A DNA stretch of 64,000 nucleotides, taken from Arthrobacter sp. PGP41. Lineage in GTDB: Bacteria > Actinomycetota > Actinomycetes > Actinomycetales > Micrococcaceae. Positions 29,434 through 37,905 of this stretch are shown here, piece after piece. The stretch is taken from contig NZ_CP026514.1 of the NCBI RefSeq assembly GCF_002953935.1, forward strand, positions 3,720,001-3,784,000. Reading direction: 5' to 3'. Below the pieces are notes generated by a model. It saw nothing but the letters and a program-made list of their open reading frames with translations. It searched no databases and was not told the DNA's origin. The position numbers and the translations under genes are program-made. Position 1 is the stretch's first letter, and each line of letters opens with the position of its first letter.

Positions 29434-29545
29434 TCACTCCTTTGGATGGGTCCGCTGAAAGGTCACTGCTTCTTATTCGAAACTCCGTTACCGGTGCGCT
29501 CCATACCCGGGCCAAACGCCTGCAGGGGGTGACGCAGGTCTCACG

Positions 29546-29595
29546 TTACATCGATGTAATGGAAGACCGCAAGGGAAAATTGTTAGCGCAAACAA
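29546..29595. promoter_or_regulatory. Two palindromic LacI-type operators before the arabinoside operon
   Basis: TTACATCGATGTAA (29546-29559) is a perfect 14-bp palindrome. TTGTTAGCGCAAACAA (29580-29595) is a 16-bp palindrome with one mismatched pair. They lie between the LacI gene (ending 29616) and the binding-protein gene (starting 29433), where they could block the transporter promoter. Confidence 0.72.
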
Positions 29596-29615
29596 GGTGG
29601 GCGTACGCTCTCGCT

Positions 29616-30617
29616 TCAGCCGCGGCTGCTGTCCCTCTCCACGATGCTGTAGTCGATGGAAACCACGCGCTGTTCCTGGCCGCGGTCCGCCATCCGCTCC
29701 GTCAGGAGGCGCAGGGCTTCGCTGGCAATAGCGCGCTTGTCGAAGGAGACAGTGGTCAGCGACGGCACGGCATAGCGGCCGTCGGCAATATCGTCGAACC
29801 CCGCCACAGCAATGTCGTCCGGTATGCGCAGGCCCCTCTTCCAGAGCACGCTCAGGGCTCCGATGGCCATGGAATCCGTAAAGCAGAACAACGCCTCCGG
29901 GAGCGGACGCGAGTCCAGGTAGGCCGTGAGCGCATCGGCGGCAGTCTGCGGCGTCCATCTTTCGCAGGGGATCAGCAGCGACTCGTCCCGGTCAATGCCC
30001 AGGATCCCCAAGGCCTCTTCATAACCTTGCGTCCTCTGGATCGCCGCGGCGGATCCCCTGCCCTCGGTGGTTCCCAGGACGGCGATCCGGCGTCGCCCGG
30101 ACGCGGCCAGGGCCAGGGTCATGTCCCGCGCGGCGCCGACGCTGTCCACGTACACGCGGTCGGCGAGCTTTTGCGCGACCTCACCGAGCAGGACCACGGG
30201 CGGCAGGGCAACGCCCACCTGCACGGCACTCTCGTCCAGCACCACCGGGTTCAGGATCAGCCCGTCTATCAGGTTGGAGCGGGCGCGCACCATGAGTTCG
30301 TGTTCGCGCTGGGGATCCGAGCCGGTCTCCTCGATCTGCACGATCCAGCCCTGCTCATGCGCCACTTCAACGATATTGTGGGCAATTTCTGCCGAGTACG
30401 GCGTGCCCAGGTCAGGCAAGGCCAGGGCAATCACCCCGGACCTCCCGTTCCGCAGCCCCCGGGCGGAGAGATTGGGCACGTAATCCAGTTCGAGGATGGC
30501 CTGCTCCACCTTGGACCGGGTGGCCCCGCTCACCGGAACGATGCCGTTCATCACGTTCGAGACAGTCTTGGGCGAAACCCCGGCGCGGCGGGCGACATCC
30601 TTGACCGTTGCGCGCAA
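29616..30617 (-). CDS. LacI-family transcriptional regulator
   Basis: 333 residues from TTG at 30617, which has AAGGGG four bases upstream. The longest frame adds about 87 residues of arginine/proline-rich shadow sequence and is rejected. The helix-turn-helix reads TVKDVARRAGVSPKTVSNVM, followed by the hinge helix LDYVPNLSARGLRNGRSG and a periplasmic-binding-protein-like sugar domain (GVIALALPDLGTPYSAEI). Upstream in the same direction of the GH51/ABC operon, it probably represses that operon and responds to arabinose or an oligomer. Confidence 0.87.
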   Translation of the reverse strand: MRATVKDVARRAGVSPKTVSNVMNGIVPVSGATRSKVEQAILELDYVPNLSARGLRNGRSGVIALALPDLGTPYSAEIAHNIVEVAHEQGWIVQIEETGSDPQREHELMVRARSNLIDGLILNPVVLDESAVQVGVALPPVVLLGEVAQKLADRVYVDSVGAARDMTLALAASGRRRIAVLGTTEGRGSAAAIQRTQGYEEALGILGIDRDESLLIPCERWTPQTAADALTAYLDSRPLPEALFCFTDSMAIGALSVLWKRGLRIPDDIAVAGFDDIADGRYAVPSLTTVSFDKRAIASEALRLLTERMADRGQEQRVVSIDYSIVERDSSRG

Positions 30618-30703
30618 TGCTCCCCTTCCCAACTTTCCGGGCCAGAGCCGGCAACCCGGTGACCGCCTCCACGGCTGGCCTGCTGACGATGTTACCTCCA
30701 GTT

Positions 30704-30743
30704 GGGACGGACGACGGCGGGACCTCCCGCCGTCGTCCGTCCC
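30704..30743. repeat. Dispersed palindrome, copy 4 (between divergent genes)
   Basis: Arms 30704-30722 and 30725-30743 are a perfect 19-bp inverted repeat around GGACGACGGCGGGA. It stands between the start of the LacI gene and the MBL-rhodanese gene, which point away from each other. Neither gene ends here, so a terminator role is not expected. Confidence 0.88.
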
Positions 30744-30834
30744 CCGCCGGAGGGGTGCCGGCAGGGCTACCAGCCCCGCATTGCCGGGGGTAACGTGGCG
30801 ATCAGGCTGATACCCATCCAAGGAGGAACCCGGC

Positions 30835-32181
30835 ATGGAAGTCGTCACCATCGAAACGCCCCAGCTTGGCGACCGCACCTACCTGGTCCACGACGGCGAG
30901 GTGGGCATCGTCATCGATCCCCAGCGGGACACCGACCGGGTGGAAAAGGCCGTGGCGGACGCCGGGGTGAGGATCACGCACGTTGCCGAGACGCACATCC
31001 ACAACGACTACGTCACGGGCGGACTGCAGCTCGCCAAGGAACACAACGCCGCCTACCTGATCAACGCCGCGGACGACGTCCCGTACGCCCGCCAGCCGAT
31101 CTCGGACGGAGACACGGTGCAGGTGGGAAGGATGGTCCTCAAGGCGGTGGCCACGCCCGGGCACACCCACCGCCACCTCTCCTACATCGTCACGGACGGC
31201 GAGCGCCAGGCCGTGTTCTCCGGAGGGAGCCTGCTCTACGGCTCCGTGGGGCGCACCGACCTGGTCAGCGACGATGACACCGTGCCGCTCGCCCACCACC
31301 AATACGCCTCGGTGCGGCGCCTGGTGGACGAGGCCGGCAGGGACGCCCGGCTCTACCCCACCCATGGCTTCGGCTCCTTCTGTTCCTCACGCCCGGCCAG
31401 CGTGGCCGAATCCTCCACCATCGGCGAGCAGCTGAAGGAAAACCATGCACTGACGGATCCGGACGAGGACCACTTCGTCCAGGAGCTCATCCACAACCTC
31501 ACGGCATACCCCTCCTATTACGCCCATATGGCTCCGATCAACCTGGCAGGCCCCACGGCGCCGGCCCTGGAACTGCCGGACTCCCTGGACCAGGATGAGC
31601 TGGCGTCCCGGCTGCAGCGGGGAGAGTGGGTAGTGGACTTGAGGAACCGCATTGCCTTCGCCAGAAGCCACCTCAGCGGCAGCGTCAGCTTCGAATACGG
31701 CGATGGCACCAAGTTCACCGCATTCCTTGGCTGGGTCCTGCCCTGGGACGAACAGCTGACCCTCGTGGGTGAACGCCAGGACATTGAGAATGCCATTCGG
31801 GATCTTTCCCGCATCGGGATCGACAACCCCGACGCCGCAATCGGCAGCGGGCCCGCGGAAATCGCGCCCGCGGCACCCACGTCTTCCTACGCCAGTGCTG
31901 GCTGGCAGGAAGTGCTGCAGAAGCCCAAGGACGAGTGCATCCTTGATGTCCGCCGCACAGATGAGTTCGAACGGGCCCATATCCGGGAGGCAACGAACAT
32001 CCCGGTCCATGAACTGCTGCGCCGCATGGACGAGGTGCCCCCCGGGCGGCTGTGGGTGCACTGCGGTTCCGGGTACCGCGCGGCAGTGGCGGCGAGCCTG
32101 CTGCAGCGCGCAGGCCGCGACGTGGTGCACATCGACGCAAGCTTCCGCGACGCGAAGAAGGCCGGCCTCACCCTGGCCTAA
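30835..32181 (+). CDS. MBL-fold hydrolase fused to rhodanese domains (persulfide dioxygenase/sulfurtransferase-like)
   Basis: 448 residues. The metallo-beta-lactamase domain (1 to about 230) has THIHNDYVTGG at 53-63, where the usual HxHxDH ends in tyrosine; PGHTHRH follows. Two rhodanese modules come next: an inactive one (about 255-335) and a C-terminal one with the active cysteine near C410 in LWVHCGSGYR. This layout resembles fused persulfide dioxygenase-rhodanese proteins that oxidise glutathione- or small-thiol-persulfides. The Tyr variant is common in actinobacterial homologues as I recall, but its effect on iron binding is unclear. Start preceded by AAGGAGG. Confidence 0.83.
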   Translation: MEVVTIETPQLGDRTYLVHDGEVGIVIDPQRDTDRVEKAVADAGVRITHVAETHIHNDYVTGGLQLAKEHNAAYLINAADDVPYARQPISDGDTVQVGRMVLKAVATPGHTHRHLSYIVTDGERQAVFSGGSLLYGSVGRTDLVSDDDTVPLAHHQYASVRRLVDEAGRDARLYPTHGFGSFCSSRPASVAESSTIGEQLKENHALTDPDEDHFVQELIHNLTAYPSYYAHMAPINLAGPTAPALELPDSLDQDELASRLQRGEWVVDLRNRIAFARSHLSGSVSFEYGDGTKFTAFLGWVLPWDEQLTLVGERQDIENAIRDLSRIGIDNPDAAIGSGPAEIAPAAPTSSYASAGWQEVLQKPKDECILDVRRTDEFERAHIREATNIPVHELLRRMDEVPPGRLWVHCGSGYRAAVAASLLQRAGRDVVHIDASFRDAKKAGLTLA

Positions 32182-32246
32182 TCCGGTGCCGGCAACCTCA
32201 GGCGCACGCGGTTCCTTCCCTCGGCCGCCAACTCTATCCAACGGCG

Positions 32247-32260
32247 TGCAATCGCTTGCA
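32247..32260. promoter_or_regulatory. LacI-type operator, distal box of the amino-sugar operon
   Basis: TGCAATCGCTTGCA has perfect TGCAA/TTGCA half-sites around a 4-base centre. It matches the half-sites of the stronger box at 32334-32347, 87 bases downstream. Confidence 0.65.
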
Positions 32261-32333
32261 TGATGCATGCAGTTCCCCTCTGCGGGTTCGCCGAGTTGGT
32301 ACTAGAAAATTGCTTTGGCCACAGGCCTTGTCG

Positions 32334-32347
32334 TGCAAACGTTTGCA
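32334..32347. promoter_or_regulatory. LacI-type operator, proximal box of the amino-sugar operon
   Basis: TGCAAACGTTTGCA is a perfect 14-bp palindrome with the central CG typical of LacI/GalR operators. It ends 43 bases before the SSS transporter start. The regulator is probably the LacI-family protein at the operon's end (39191-40165). Confidence 0.8.
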
Positions 32348-32390
32348 TGCGAGTGTGGTCTCCATCGCTTCCATCTCTGCTAGGAGAAAC

Positions 32391-33926
32391 ATGCACGCTT
32401 TGGACTGGATCGTTTTGTCGGGATACTTCCTCGTGATGGTGGGGATCGGATGGTGGTCGAAGCGCAGGGTTCATAACGCTGCCGACTTCTTTACTGCCGG
32501 CGGCAAGATGCCGTGGTGGCTCGCGGGAATTTCGCACCACATGTCCGGCTATTCGGCGGCCGTGTTCGTCGGTTATGCCGCACTGGCCTACACAACTGGA
32601 TTTGCCGTTTACGTCTGGTGGGCAATAAGCATCACTATCGCGTGCGTCGTCGGGTCGTTCCTGTTCGCACCGCGCTGGCCGCGGCTGCGCCAGCGCCTGG
32701 GCATCATCTCCCCGCTGGAGTACCTCACCACCCGCTACAACCTTCCGGCCCAGCAGGTTCTTGCATGGTCGGGAACCGCGCTGAAGATTTTTGACGTTGC
32801 CGCCAAATGGGCAGCCAGCGCCATCCTGCTCGAATCCTTCGCCGGAGTCCCGCTGTCTGTCGGCATCATCCTCGTCGGCGGCGTGACCATGGTGTACTCA
32901 ACCATCGGCGGCCTTTGGGCAGATGCGCTGACCGACTTCGGGCAGTTTGTCATCCAGTTCGTTGCAGCAATCGCCCTGCTGATTGCGGCCATGGCGAAGC
33001 TTGGCGGGTTCTCCTCAATCTTCGGCATCTGGGAGCAGCTGCCGCCATCCCACTCCGCTCCCTTCGGCGGAAACCTGACCATCGCGTTCTTCCTCGCCTA
33101 CATCGTCATCAGCACCGTTTCCTACAACGGCGGCACCTGGAACCTCGCCCAGCGCTTCATTGCCGCACCCACCGGATCTTCGGCCAAGAAATCGATCCTT
33201 CTCTCCGGCGGCCTGTACCTGGTGTGGCCCCTGGTTCTGTTCTTCCCGATGTGGGCAGCGCCGCTGCTTCTGCCCAACCTGGCCAAGCCGGAGCAGTCCT
33301 ACGCGCTGCTGACCGAAATGCTGCTGCCCGCAGGCCTGGTGGGGCTGGTCCTTGCCGGTATGTTCTCGCACACGATGGCCATGACCTCCTCGGACGCCAA
33401 TGCAATTTCGTCAGTGATCACGCGTGACATCATTCCGGCCCTGCGGCGGTCCAAGAAGCCGTTGACCTCCAAGACCGAGCTGGCGGCAGGCAGGCTGTCC
33501 GTATTCCTGTTCATCGGACTTTCGATGCTCATCGCACTGTCCGCGGATTCCTTCGGCGGAGTCCTGGGCCTCCTGATCCTGTGGTTCGGCGCCCTTGTCG
33601 GCCCGATCGCCATTCCCATGCTGCTGGGCATGCTTGCTCCGTTCAAGCGCTGCGGTCCCTCAGCAGCGCTGTTCTCCTGGGCCGCCGGCCTGATCGTGTT
33701 CGCCGTGAACAAGTACGTGCTCACAGCGCAGGTGGCAGCGCTGGGCGATCTTGCCCAGGCGGTCTCGGTCGCCGCCCCGATCCTCGCCTCCATCGCGGTC
33801 TACTGCCTCATGGGGGTCATCCGGCCCTGGCGCAACGAGGAGTCAGACGCCTTGGTCGATTCCCTGAATGTCGATGTTCCCGACGAGGTCGAAGAGAACG
33901 CCATCGCCGCGGGCGTGCGGGCATGA
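32391..33926 (+). CDS. Sodium:solute symporter (SSS family)
   Basis: A 511-residue permease with about 13 helices that would import a free sugar with Na+. The start at 32391 has TAGGAG four bases upstream. SSS hallmarks are DWIVLSGYFLVMVGIGWW, the ADFFTAGGKMPWWLAG loop after helix 1, and FSHTMAMTSSDANAISSV in the helix 8 region, which carries Na+-site serines. As the only transporter in an amino-sugar operon, it would deliver unphosphorylated N-acyl sugar. The stop overlaps the next start (ATGA). Confidence 0.92.
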   Translation: MHALDWIVLSGYFLVMVGIGWWSKRRVHNAADFFTAGGKMPWWLAGISHHMSGYSAAVFVGYAALAYTTGFAVYVWWAISITIACVVGSFLFAPRWPRLRQRLGIISPLEYLTTRYNLPAQQVLAWSGTALKIFDVAAKWAASAILLESFAGVPLSVGIILVGGVTMVYSTIGGLWADALTDFGQFVIQFVAAIALLIAAMAKLGGFSSIFGIWEQLPPSHSAPFGGNLTIAFFLAYIVISTVSYNGGTWNLAQRFIAAPTGSSAKKSILLSGGLYLVWPLVLFFPMWAAPLLLPNLAKPEQSYALLTEMLLPAGLVGLVLAGMFSHTMAMTSSDANAISSVITRDIIPALRRSKKPLTSKTELAAGRLSVFLFIGLSMLIALSADSFGGVLGLLILWFGALVGPIAIPMLLGMLAPFKRCGPSAALFSWAAGLIVFAVNKYVLTAQVAALGDLAQAVSVAAPILASIAVYCLMGVIRPWRNEESDALVDSLNVDVPDEVEENAIAAGVRA

Positions 33927-35236
33927 CCGGTGTGAAGTCCGGTCATACCCCTTCCGTGCAGGACCTGACAGGATCCGGTTTCTCTCCCGGCGCCCACCTC
34001 CAGGACATAATCCTTCCGTGGTGGGACAGCAACGGCGCGGATGACCTTCATGGCGGCGTCCTGACCTGTTTTTCCAACGACGGCGTCCTGGAGTCGAGTG
34101 ATAAATACACCTGGTCGCAGGGACGCTGGGCGTGGCTGTGTGCCGAAATTGCCGCCGATGCGCGCTCCGGGTTGCTGACGGTCGACGGCGACAAATGGTC
34201 CAGGCGGGCACTCCAGACGGCCGAGTTCGTCCGGACCCACTCCGTGCTGGAGGGCGGACTCACCGCCTTCCGGACAGACCAGGCCGGAGGTCCTCTGCCC
34301 TCGGGCCCGAACGGTGAACTCGCCACCAGCGTGTTTGCCGACCTGTTCGCGGTCCTCGGCCTTGCAGGGGCAGCAACGGACCCGGCATATCCGGAGCCGG
34401 CCCGGTCAGCGGCGTCGGCCACCGCTGACGAAGTCGCGGCCAGCTCCCTGGCGAGGATACGGTCACGGACTGCTTTGACTGCCCCCTATCCGGTCCGGCC
34501 GGGCTTCTGCGACCTCGCAGGTCCCATGACACTGCTTCACGCCGGGTCCGAGCTGTATAAGTCAACGGGCTCGGAAGCGGCACGGAACGCCGTGGCTTTT
34601 GCGCTCGGCCAACTGTTTGGCGGGCCGGGACAGGCGCCAATGTTGCAGGAAAAGCAGTGGTGGGAGTTCAGGCCGGACTCGGTTCAGGACGAAGAATCAC
34701 TCCTGGCCAGGCACAGGACGCCCGGGCACCTCCTGGAACTTTTGTGGATGCTGATCCACAGCCAGGAGGCCATGGGGGATTCCGCGGCAGCCCTCCCCGA
34801 CTGGCTGCCAGGACTTGCCCTGCGCGCGCTGGAGCTTGGCTGGGATGAAGAGCACGGAGGGCTCCTCCGCTACGTTGACAAGGACGGCGGAGTACCAGCC
34901 GGGACACTCTTTGGCGGTGACCCCTATGAGGAGCTTGTTCAGTCAACCTGGAGCACCAAGCTGTGGTGGGTGCATGCGGAAGCCATGTACGCCACCAAAC
35001 TTCTTGCCCGCCACTACGGCGGCTGCGGCTTCGAAGAGTGGAATGCAAAGATCACCGACTACACGCTTGCAACCTTTCCACATCCGGGCGGACAGGAATG
35101 GACGCAGATCCGGGACAGGCAGGGAGCGCCGCTGGACATGGTGGTTGCCCTCCCTGTCAAGGATCCGTTCCACATCGCACGGACTTTGGTATTTCTCAAT
35201 CGGCTCGAAAAGGATGATTTACATGCAGCACAGTGA
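33923..35236 (+). CDS. AGE-family epimerase/isomerase (N-acylglucosamine 2-epimerase-like)
   Basis: A 437-residue (alpha/alpha)6-barrel protein of the AGE family, whose members epimerise N-acyl-glucosamine/mannosamine or isomerise free sugars. WWDSNGADDLHGGVLTCFSNDG and KYTWSQGRWAWLCAE are the typical N-terminal active-site pieces. The HRTPGHLLELLWMLIHSQ and WVHAEAMYATKLLARHY helices carry the family's catalytic histidines. The start at 33923 overlaps the SSS stop by 4 bp, and its own end overlaps the next gene by 14 bp. In this operon it probably converts an imported N-acyl sugar into its 2-epimer before further steps. Confidence 0.86.
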   Translation: MTGVKSGHTPSVQDLTGSGFSPGAHLQDIILPWWDSNGADDLHGGVLTCFSNDGVLESSDKYTWSQGRWAWLCAEIAADARSGLLTVDGDKWSRRALQTAEFVRTHSVLEGGLTAFRTDQAGGPLPSGPNGELATSVFADLFAVLGLAGAATDPAYPEPARSAASATADEVAASSLARIRSRTALTAPYPVRPGFCDLAGPMTLLHAGSELYKSTGSEAARNAVAFALGQLFGGPGQAPMLQEKQWWEFRPDSVQDEESLLARHRTPGHLLELLWMLIHSQEAMGDSAAALPDWLPGLALRALELGWDEEHGGLLRYVDKDGGVPAGTLFGGDPYEELVQSTWSTKLWWVHAEAMYATKLLARHYGGCGFEEWNAKITDYTLATFPHPGGQEWTQIRDRQGAPLDMVVALPVKDPFHIARTLVFLNRLEKDDLHAAQ

Positions 35237-35993
35237 CCTCACCGTGAGCGCAGCTCAATACGGGACGCTCGCCGTCCGCGCCTACCCAGGGAAGAACGAA
35301 CTCGGCAAGGCAGCCGGGGAGCATGCTGCCCGGGTCATTGCGGACGCAATCAGGGCCAACGGCACGGCCAGGGTCATGTTCGCTGCGGCGCCCAGCCAGG
35401 AAGACACCCTGAAAACGCTTATTGCCGCCACAGACGTCGACTGGTCCCGTGTGGAGTGCTTCCATATGGACGACTACGTTGGGCTCCGTCCTGATGCCCC
35501 GCAGGGCTTCGGAAACTGGCTGCAACGGCTGGTTTTCGATTCAGTCACGCCCAAGGACTTCCACCGCATCAACACGGCCGGCGATGCTTCCCAGGGGGCG
35601 GAGGATTACGCCCGCGTCATGGGGTCAGCTCCCTTCGACCTCGTGCTGTGCGGCCTCGGCGTCAACGGGCACCTGGCCTTCAATGATCCGCCCGCTGATT
35701 TCAATGACCAGAAGGCTGCCCGCGTGATTCATCTGGATGACGTCTCACGGCAGCAGCAGGTTGACGAGGGCCACTTCGAGCGGCTGGAGGACGTGCCCAC
35801 CCACGCCGTGACCGTGACCATTCCGCGTCTGCTCAACGCGGCGGCGATCGTTGCCTCCGTTCCGGGCAGTGCAAAGAAACAGGCGGTTGAAGACACCCTC
35901 ACCAGGGCCGTTTCAGGAACGCACCCCGGCACGATTCTTCGAACCCACCCCAATGCGTCCCTGTACCTCGACGATGAGTCCGACCCGCGATGA
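35223..35993 (+). CDS. Glucosamine-6-phosphate deaminase/isomerase (NagB)-like protein with altered active site
   Basis: 256 residues, near the normal length of NagB. CFHMDDYVGL matches the catalytic MDEYVGL region, and FAAAPSQEDTL the phosphate loop. GLGVNGHLAFND matches the GxxxDGHIAFNE loop, but the catalytic Asp is Asn and the Glu is Asp (E. coli positions 141 and 148 by family knowledge). The histidine is kept. It may be a ring-opening isomerase without deamination, or act on a different amino sugar. Overlaps neighbours on both sides. Confidence 0.83.
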   Translation: MQHSDLTVSAAQYGTLAVRAYPGKNELGKAAGEHAARVIADAIRANGTARVMFAAAPSQEDTLKTLIAATDVDWSRVECFHMDDYVGLRPDAPQGFGNWLQRLVFDSVTPKDFHRINTAGDASQGAEDYARVMGSAPFDLVLCGLGVNGHLAFNDPPADFNDQKAARVIHLDDVSRQQQVDEGHFERLEDVPTHAVTVTIPRLLNAAAIVASVPGSAKKQAVEDTLTRAVSGTHPGTILRTHPNASLYLDDESDPR

Positions 35994-36754
35994 CTGACGC
36001 GGCGGACCTGGGCGCCACTTACCTGGCACGGATCACGGCCCTCCTGGAACGGATTCACGGCGAAGAGCAGGCCTCCATCTCGAAGGCGGCTTCGCTCCTT
36101 GCCGACCAGATAGCTGCCGACCGGCTCATCCATATTTACGGGCCGGGCGGCCATTCCAACCTCGCCAGCCAGGAAGTGTTCTTCCGCGCCGGCGGCCTGA
36201 TGCACGTCTCGGCGATCCTCGATGAGGGGACCATGCTATCCGGCGGGGCGCTGCGCTCCATGGCCATGGAACGGACGCCCGGCTACGGCCGCATCGTGAT
36301 CGAAAACGCGGGACTGACGCCCGGGGACGTGTTGATCCTTGTGAACGCTTACGGAATCAACACCGCACTCATCGACGCTGCCCTGGCGGCGGGTGCGCTG
36401 GGCGTGCGGACCATTGGCGTCTCCTCACGGGGGCATGCCGACGGCACGGCAGCCGGCCACCCCGCACGGCACCCGTCGGGATCCAACCTGCATGACGTCG
36501 TCGACCTTCACATTGACACGAAAGTGCCGATCGGAGACGCCGTCGTCGAGCTGCCGGGCGTCACCGAGAAAATCGGGGCCGTTTCGACCTTCGCCAACGC
36601 CTACACCCTCAACTGGCTGGTGCAGTGCACCATCAAGGAACTGACGGAGCGCAACATCGAGCCGCCTGTCTGGCGGTCGGGTAACGCCCCTGGCGGCGAC
36701 GAAGCCAACCGAAAGTTCCTGGACAGGTTCAAGGGCCGGGTGCATTCCCTGTGA
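35990..36754 (+). CDS. SIS-domain sugar-phosphate-binding protein
   Basis: A 254-residue protein with one sugar-isomerase (SIS) domain. RLIHIYGPGGHSNLASQEVFFRAGG contains the phosphosugar-binding loop and the next strand (key part GPGGHSNL, about residues 47-54). LTPGDVLILVNAYGINTALIDA and GVRTIGVSSR follow as in SIS folds. Unlike regulators it has no DNA-binding domain. In this operon it may aldo-keto isomerise an amino-sugar phosphate, or hydrolyse a phospho-lactyl sugar as MurQ does; the substrate is not determined. ATGA overlap at its start and GTGA at its end. Confidence 0.82.
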   Translation: MTDAADLGATYLARITALLERIHGEEQASISKAASLLADQIAADRLIHIYGPGGHSNLASQEVFFRAGGLMHVSAILDEGTMLSGGALRSMAMERTPGYGRIVIENAGLTPGDVLILVNAYGINTALIDAALAAGALGVRTIGVSSRGHADGTAAGHPARHPSGSNLHDVVDLHIDTKVPIGDAVVELPGVTEKIGAVSTFANAYTLNWLVQCTIKELTERNIEPPVWRSGNAPGGDEANRKFLDRFKGRVHSL

Positions 36755-37905
36755 CAGTGCAGACCGCCAGGGGCCGCGACGCGGCCCGCGGGGACGTCCT
36801 CACTGTCCGGTACGACGACGGATACATCGTCTCCGTTGAACGCAGGCACGATCCCAACGCCTCGGACTTGCCCGTGCTGTCCCCCGGATTCGTCGACGCG
36901 CAGGTCAACGGTTACCTGGGACTTGACGTCAACGGGCCCGACACCGACAGCATGGTGATCGAGCGAATCACCGAGGAACTGGCGCGGATCGGCGTGACCA
37001 CATGGGTGCCCACCGTCATCACCGCCAGTGAAGACGCGATCAGCCACGCACTCAGGTGTGTGGAGAAGGCCCGGAACGCGGATGCACGGGTGCGGGATGC
37101 CATTCCCAGCGTCCACGTTGAAGGGCCCTTCATTTCGGACCAGGACGGGGCGCGCGGAGTGCACGACGCCAGCCAGGTCCGGGCCATTGATCCCGAGGAG
37201 GTGCGGCGGTGGGGCGCCATCACCAGGATCGGCGTGGTGACAGTATCGCCGCATTGGGCTGACGCGCCGAGGGGAATCCGGGAGATCTGTGCCATGGGCG
37301 TCCGGATTTCCATCGGCCACACCCATGCAACCGCGGCCCAGGTCCTCGGGGCCATCGACGCCGGGGCAACACTGTCAACCCACTTGGGCAACGGTATTGC
37401 CCCGATGATTCCGCGCCATCCCAACGCCATCTGGACCCAACTGGCCGACGACCGCGTAACCTGCGGCCTGATAGCTGACGGCCACCACTTGCCGTCCGAA
37501 ACACTGGAGGTCATGCTGCGCGCCAAAGGAACCCGCGGGGCATTTCTCGTTTCGGACATGACGGCGGTTGCCGGGAAGCCACCGGGGCGCTACGCGACTC
37601 CTGTGGGTGGAAGTGTTGATCTTGATGAACACGGCCGGCTCTCACATGTGGGCAGCGAGCTTCTGGCCGGCGCCGCTGCCAGCCTTCCCGACGGCCTGCG
37701 CAACGTAGTCAGGTCAACGAGCCTGGGTTTGGGGCAGGCGCTCAAACTCGTCACGGAAAACCCGGCACGGACACTGCCGGGAGCCCGTCCAGGGCTGGGA
37801 ACGCTGCAGCCCGGCGCGCCTGCGGACATGGTCCTCGTCTCGGATTCCGGAACGGTGCTGGAGGTCATCAGGTCCTCGCCAAGGCGGGAGGAGATCGGCC
37901 CATGA
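36751..37905 (+). CDS. N-acetylglucosamine-6-phosphate deacetylase-like amidohydrolase
   Basis: 384 residues from GTG 36751. The NagA pattern is clear: PGFVDAQVNGYLGLDVNG, VHVEGPFIS (metal glutamate), SIGHTHATAAQ, THLGNGIAP, IADGHHLP and the catalytic aspartate in LVSDMTAVAG. Several contact segments differ from textbook NagA (THLGNGIAP instead of THLFNAMSP, ADGHHLP instead of ADGVHV), so the acyl sugar may not be GlcNAc-6-P. It would deacylate a phosphorylated N-acyl sugar, yet no kinase or PTS is in the operon. Overlaps both neighbours by 4 bp. Confidence 0.87.
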   Translation: MTVQTARGRDAARGDVLTVRYDDGYIVSVERRHDPNASDLPVLSPGFVDAQVNGYLGLDVNGPDTDSMVIERITEELARIGVTTWVPTVITASEDAISHALRCVEKARNADARVRDAIPSVHVEGPFISDQDGARGVHDASQVRAIDPEEVRRWGAITRIGVVTVSPHWADAPRGIREICAMGVRISIGHTHATAAQVLGAIDAGATLSTHLGNGIAPMIPRHPNAIWTQLADDRVTCGLIADGHHLPSETLEVMLRAKGTRGAFLVSDMTAVAGKPPGRYATPVGGSVDLDEHGRLSHVGSELLAGAAASLPDGLRNVVRSTSLGLGQALKLVTENPARTLPGARPGLGTLQPGAPADMVLVSDSGTVLEVIRSSPRREEIGP

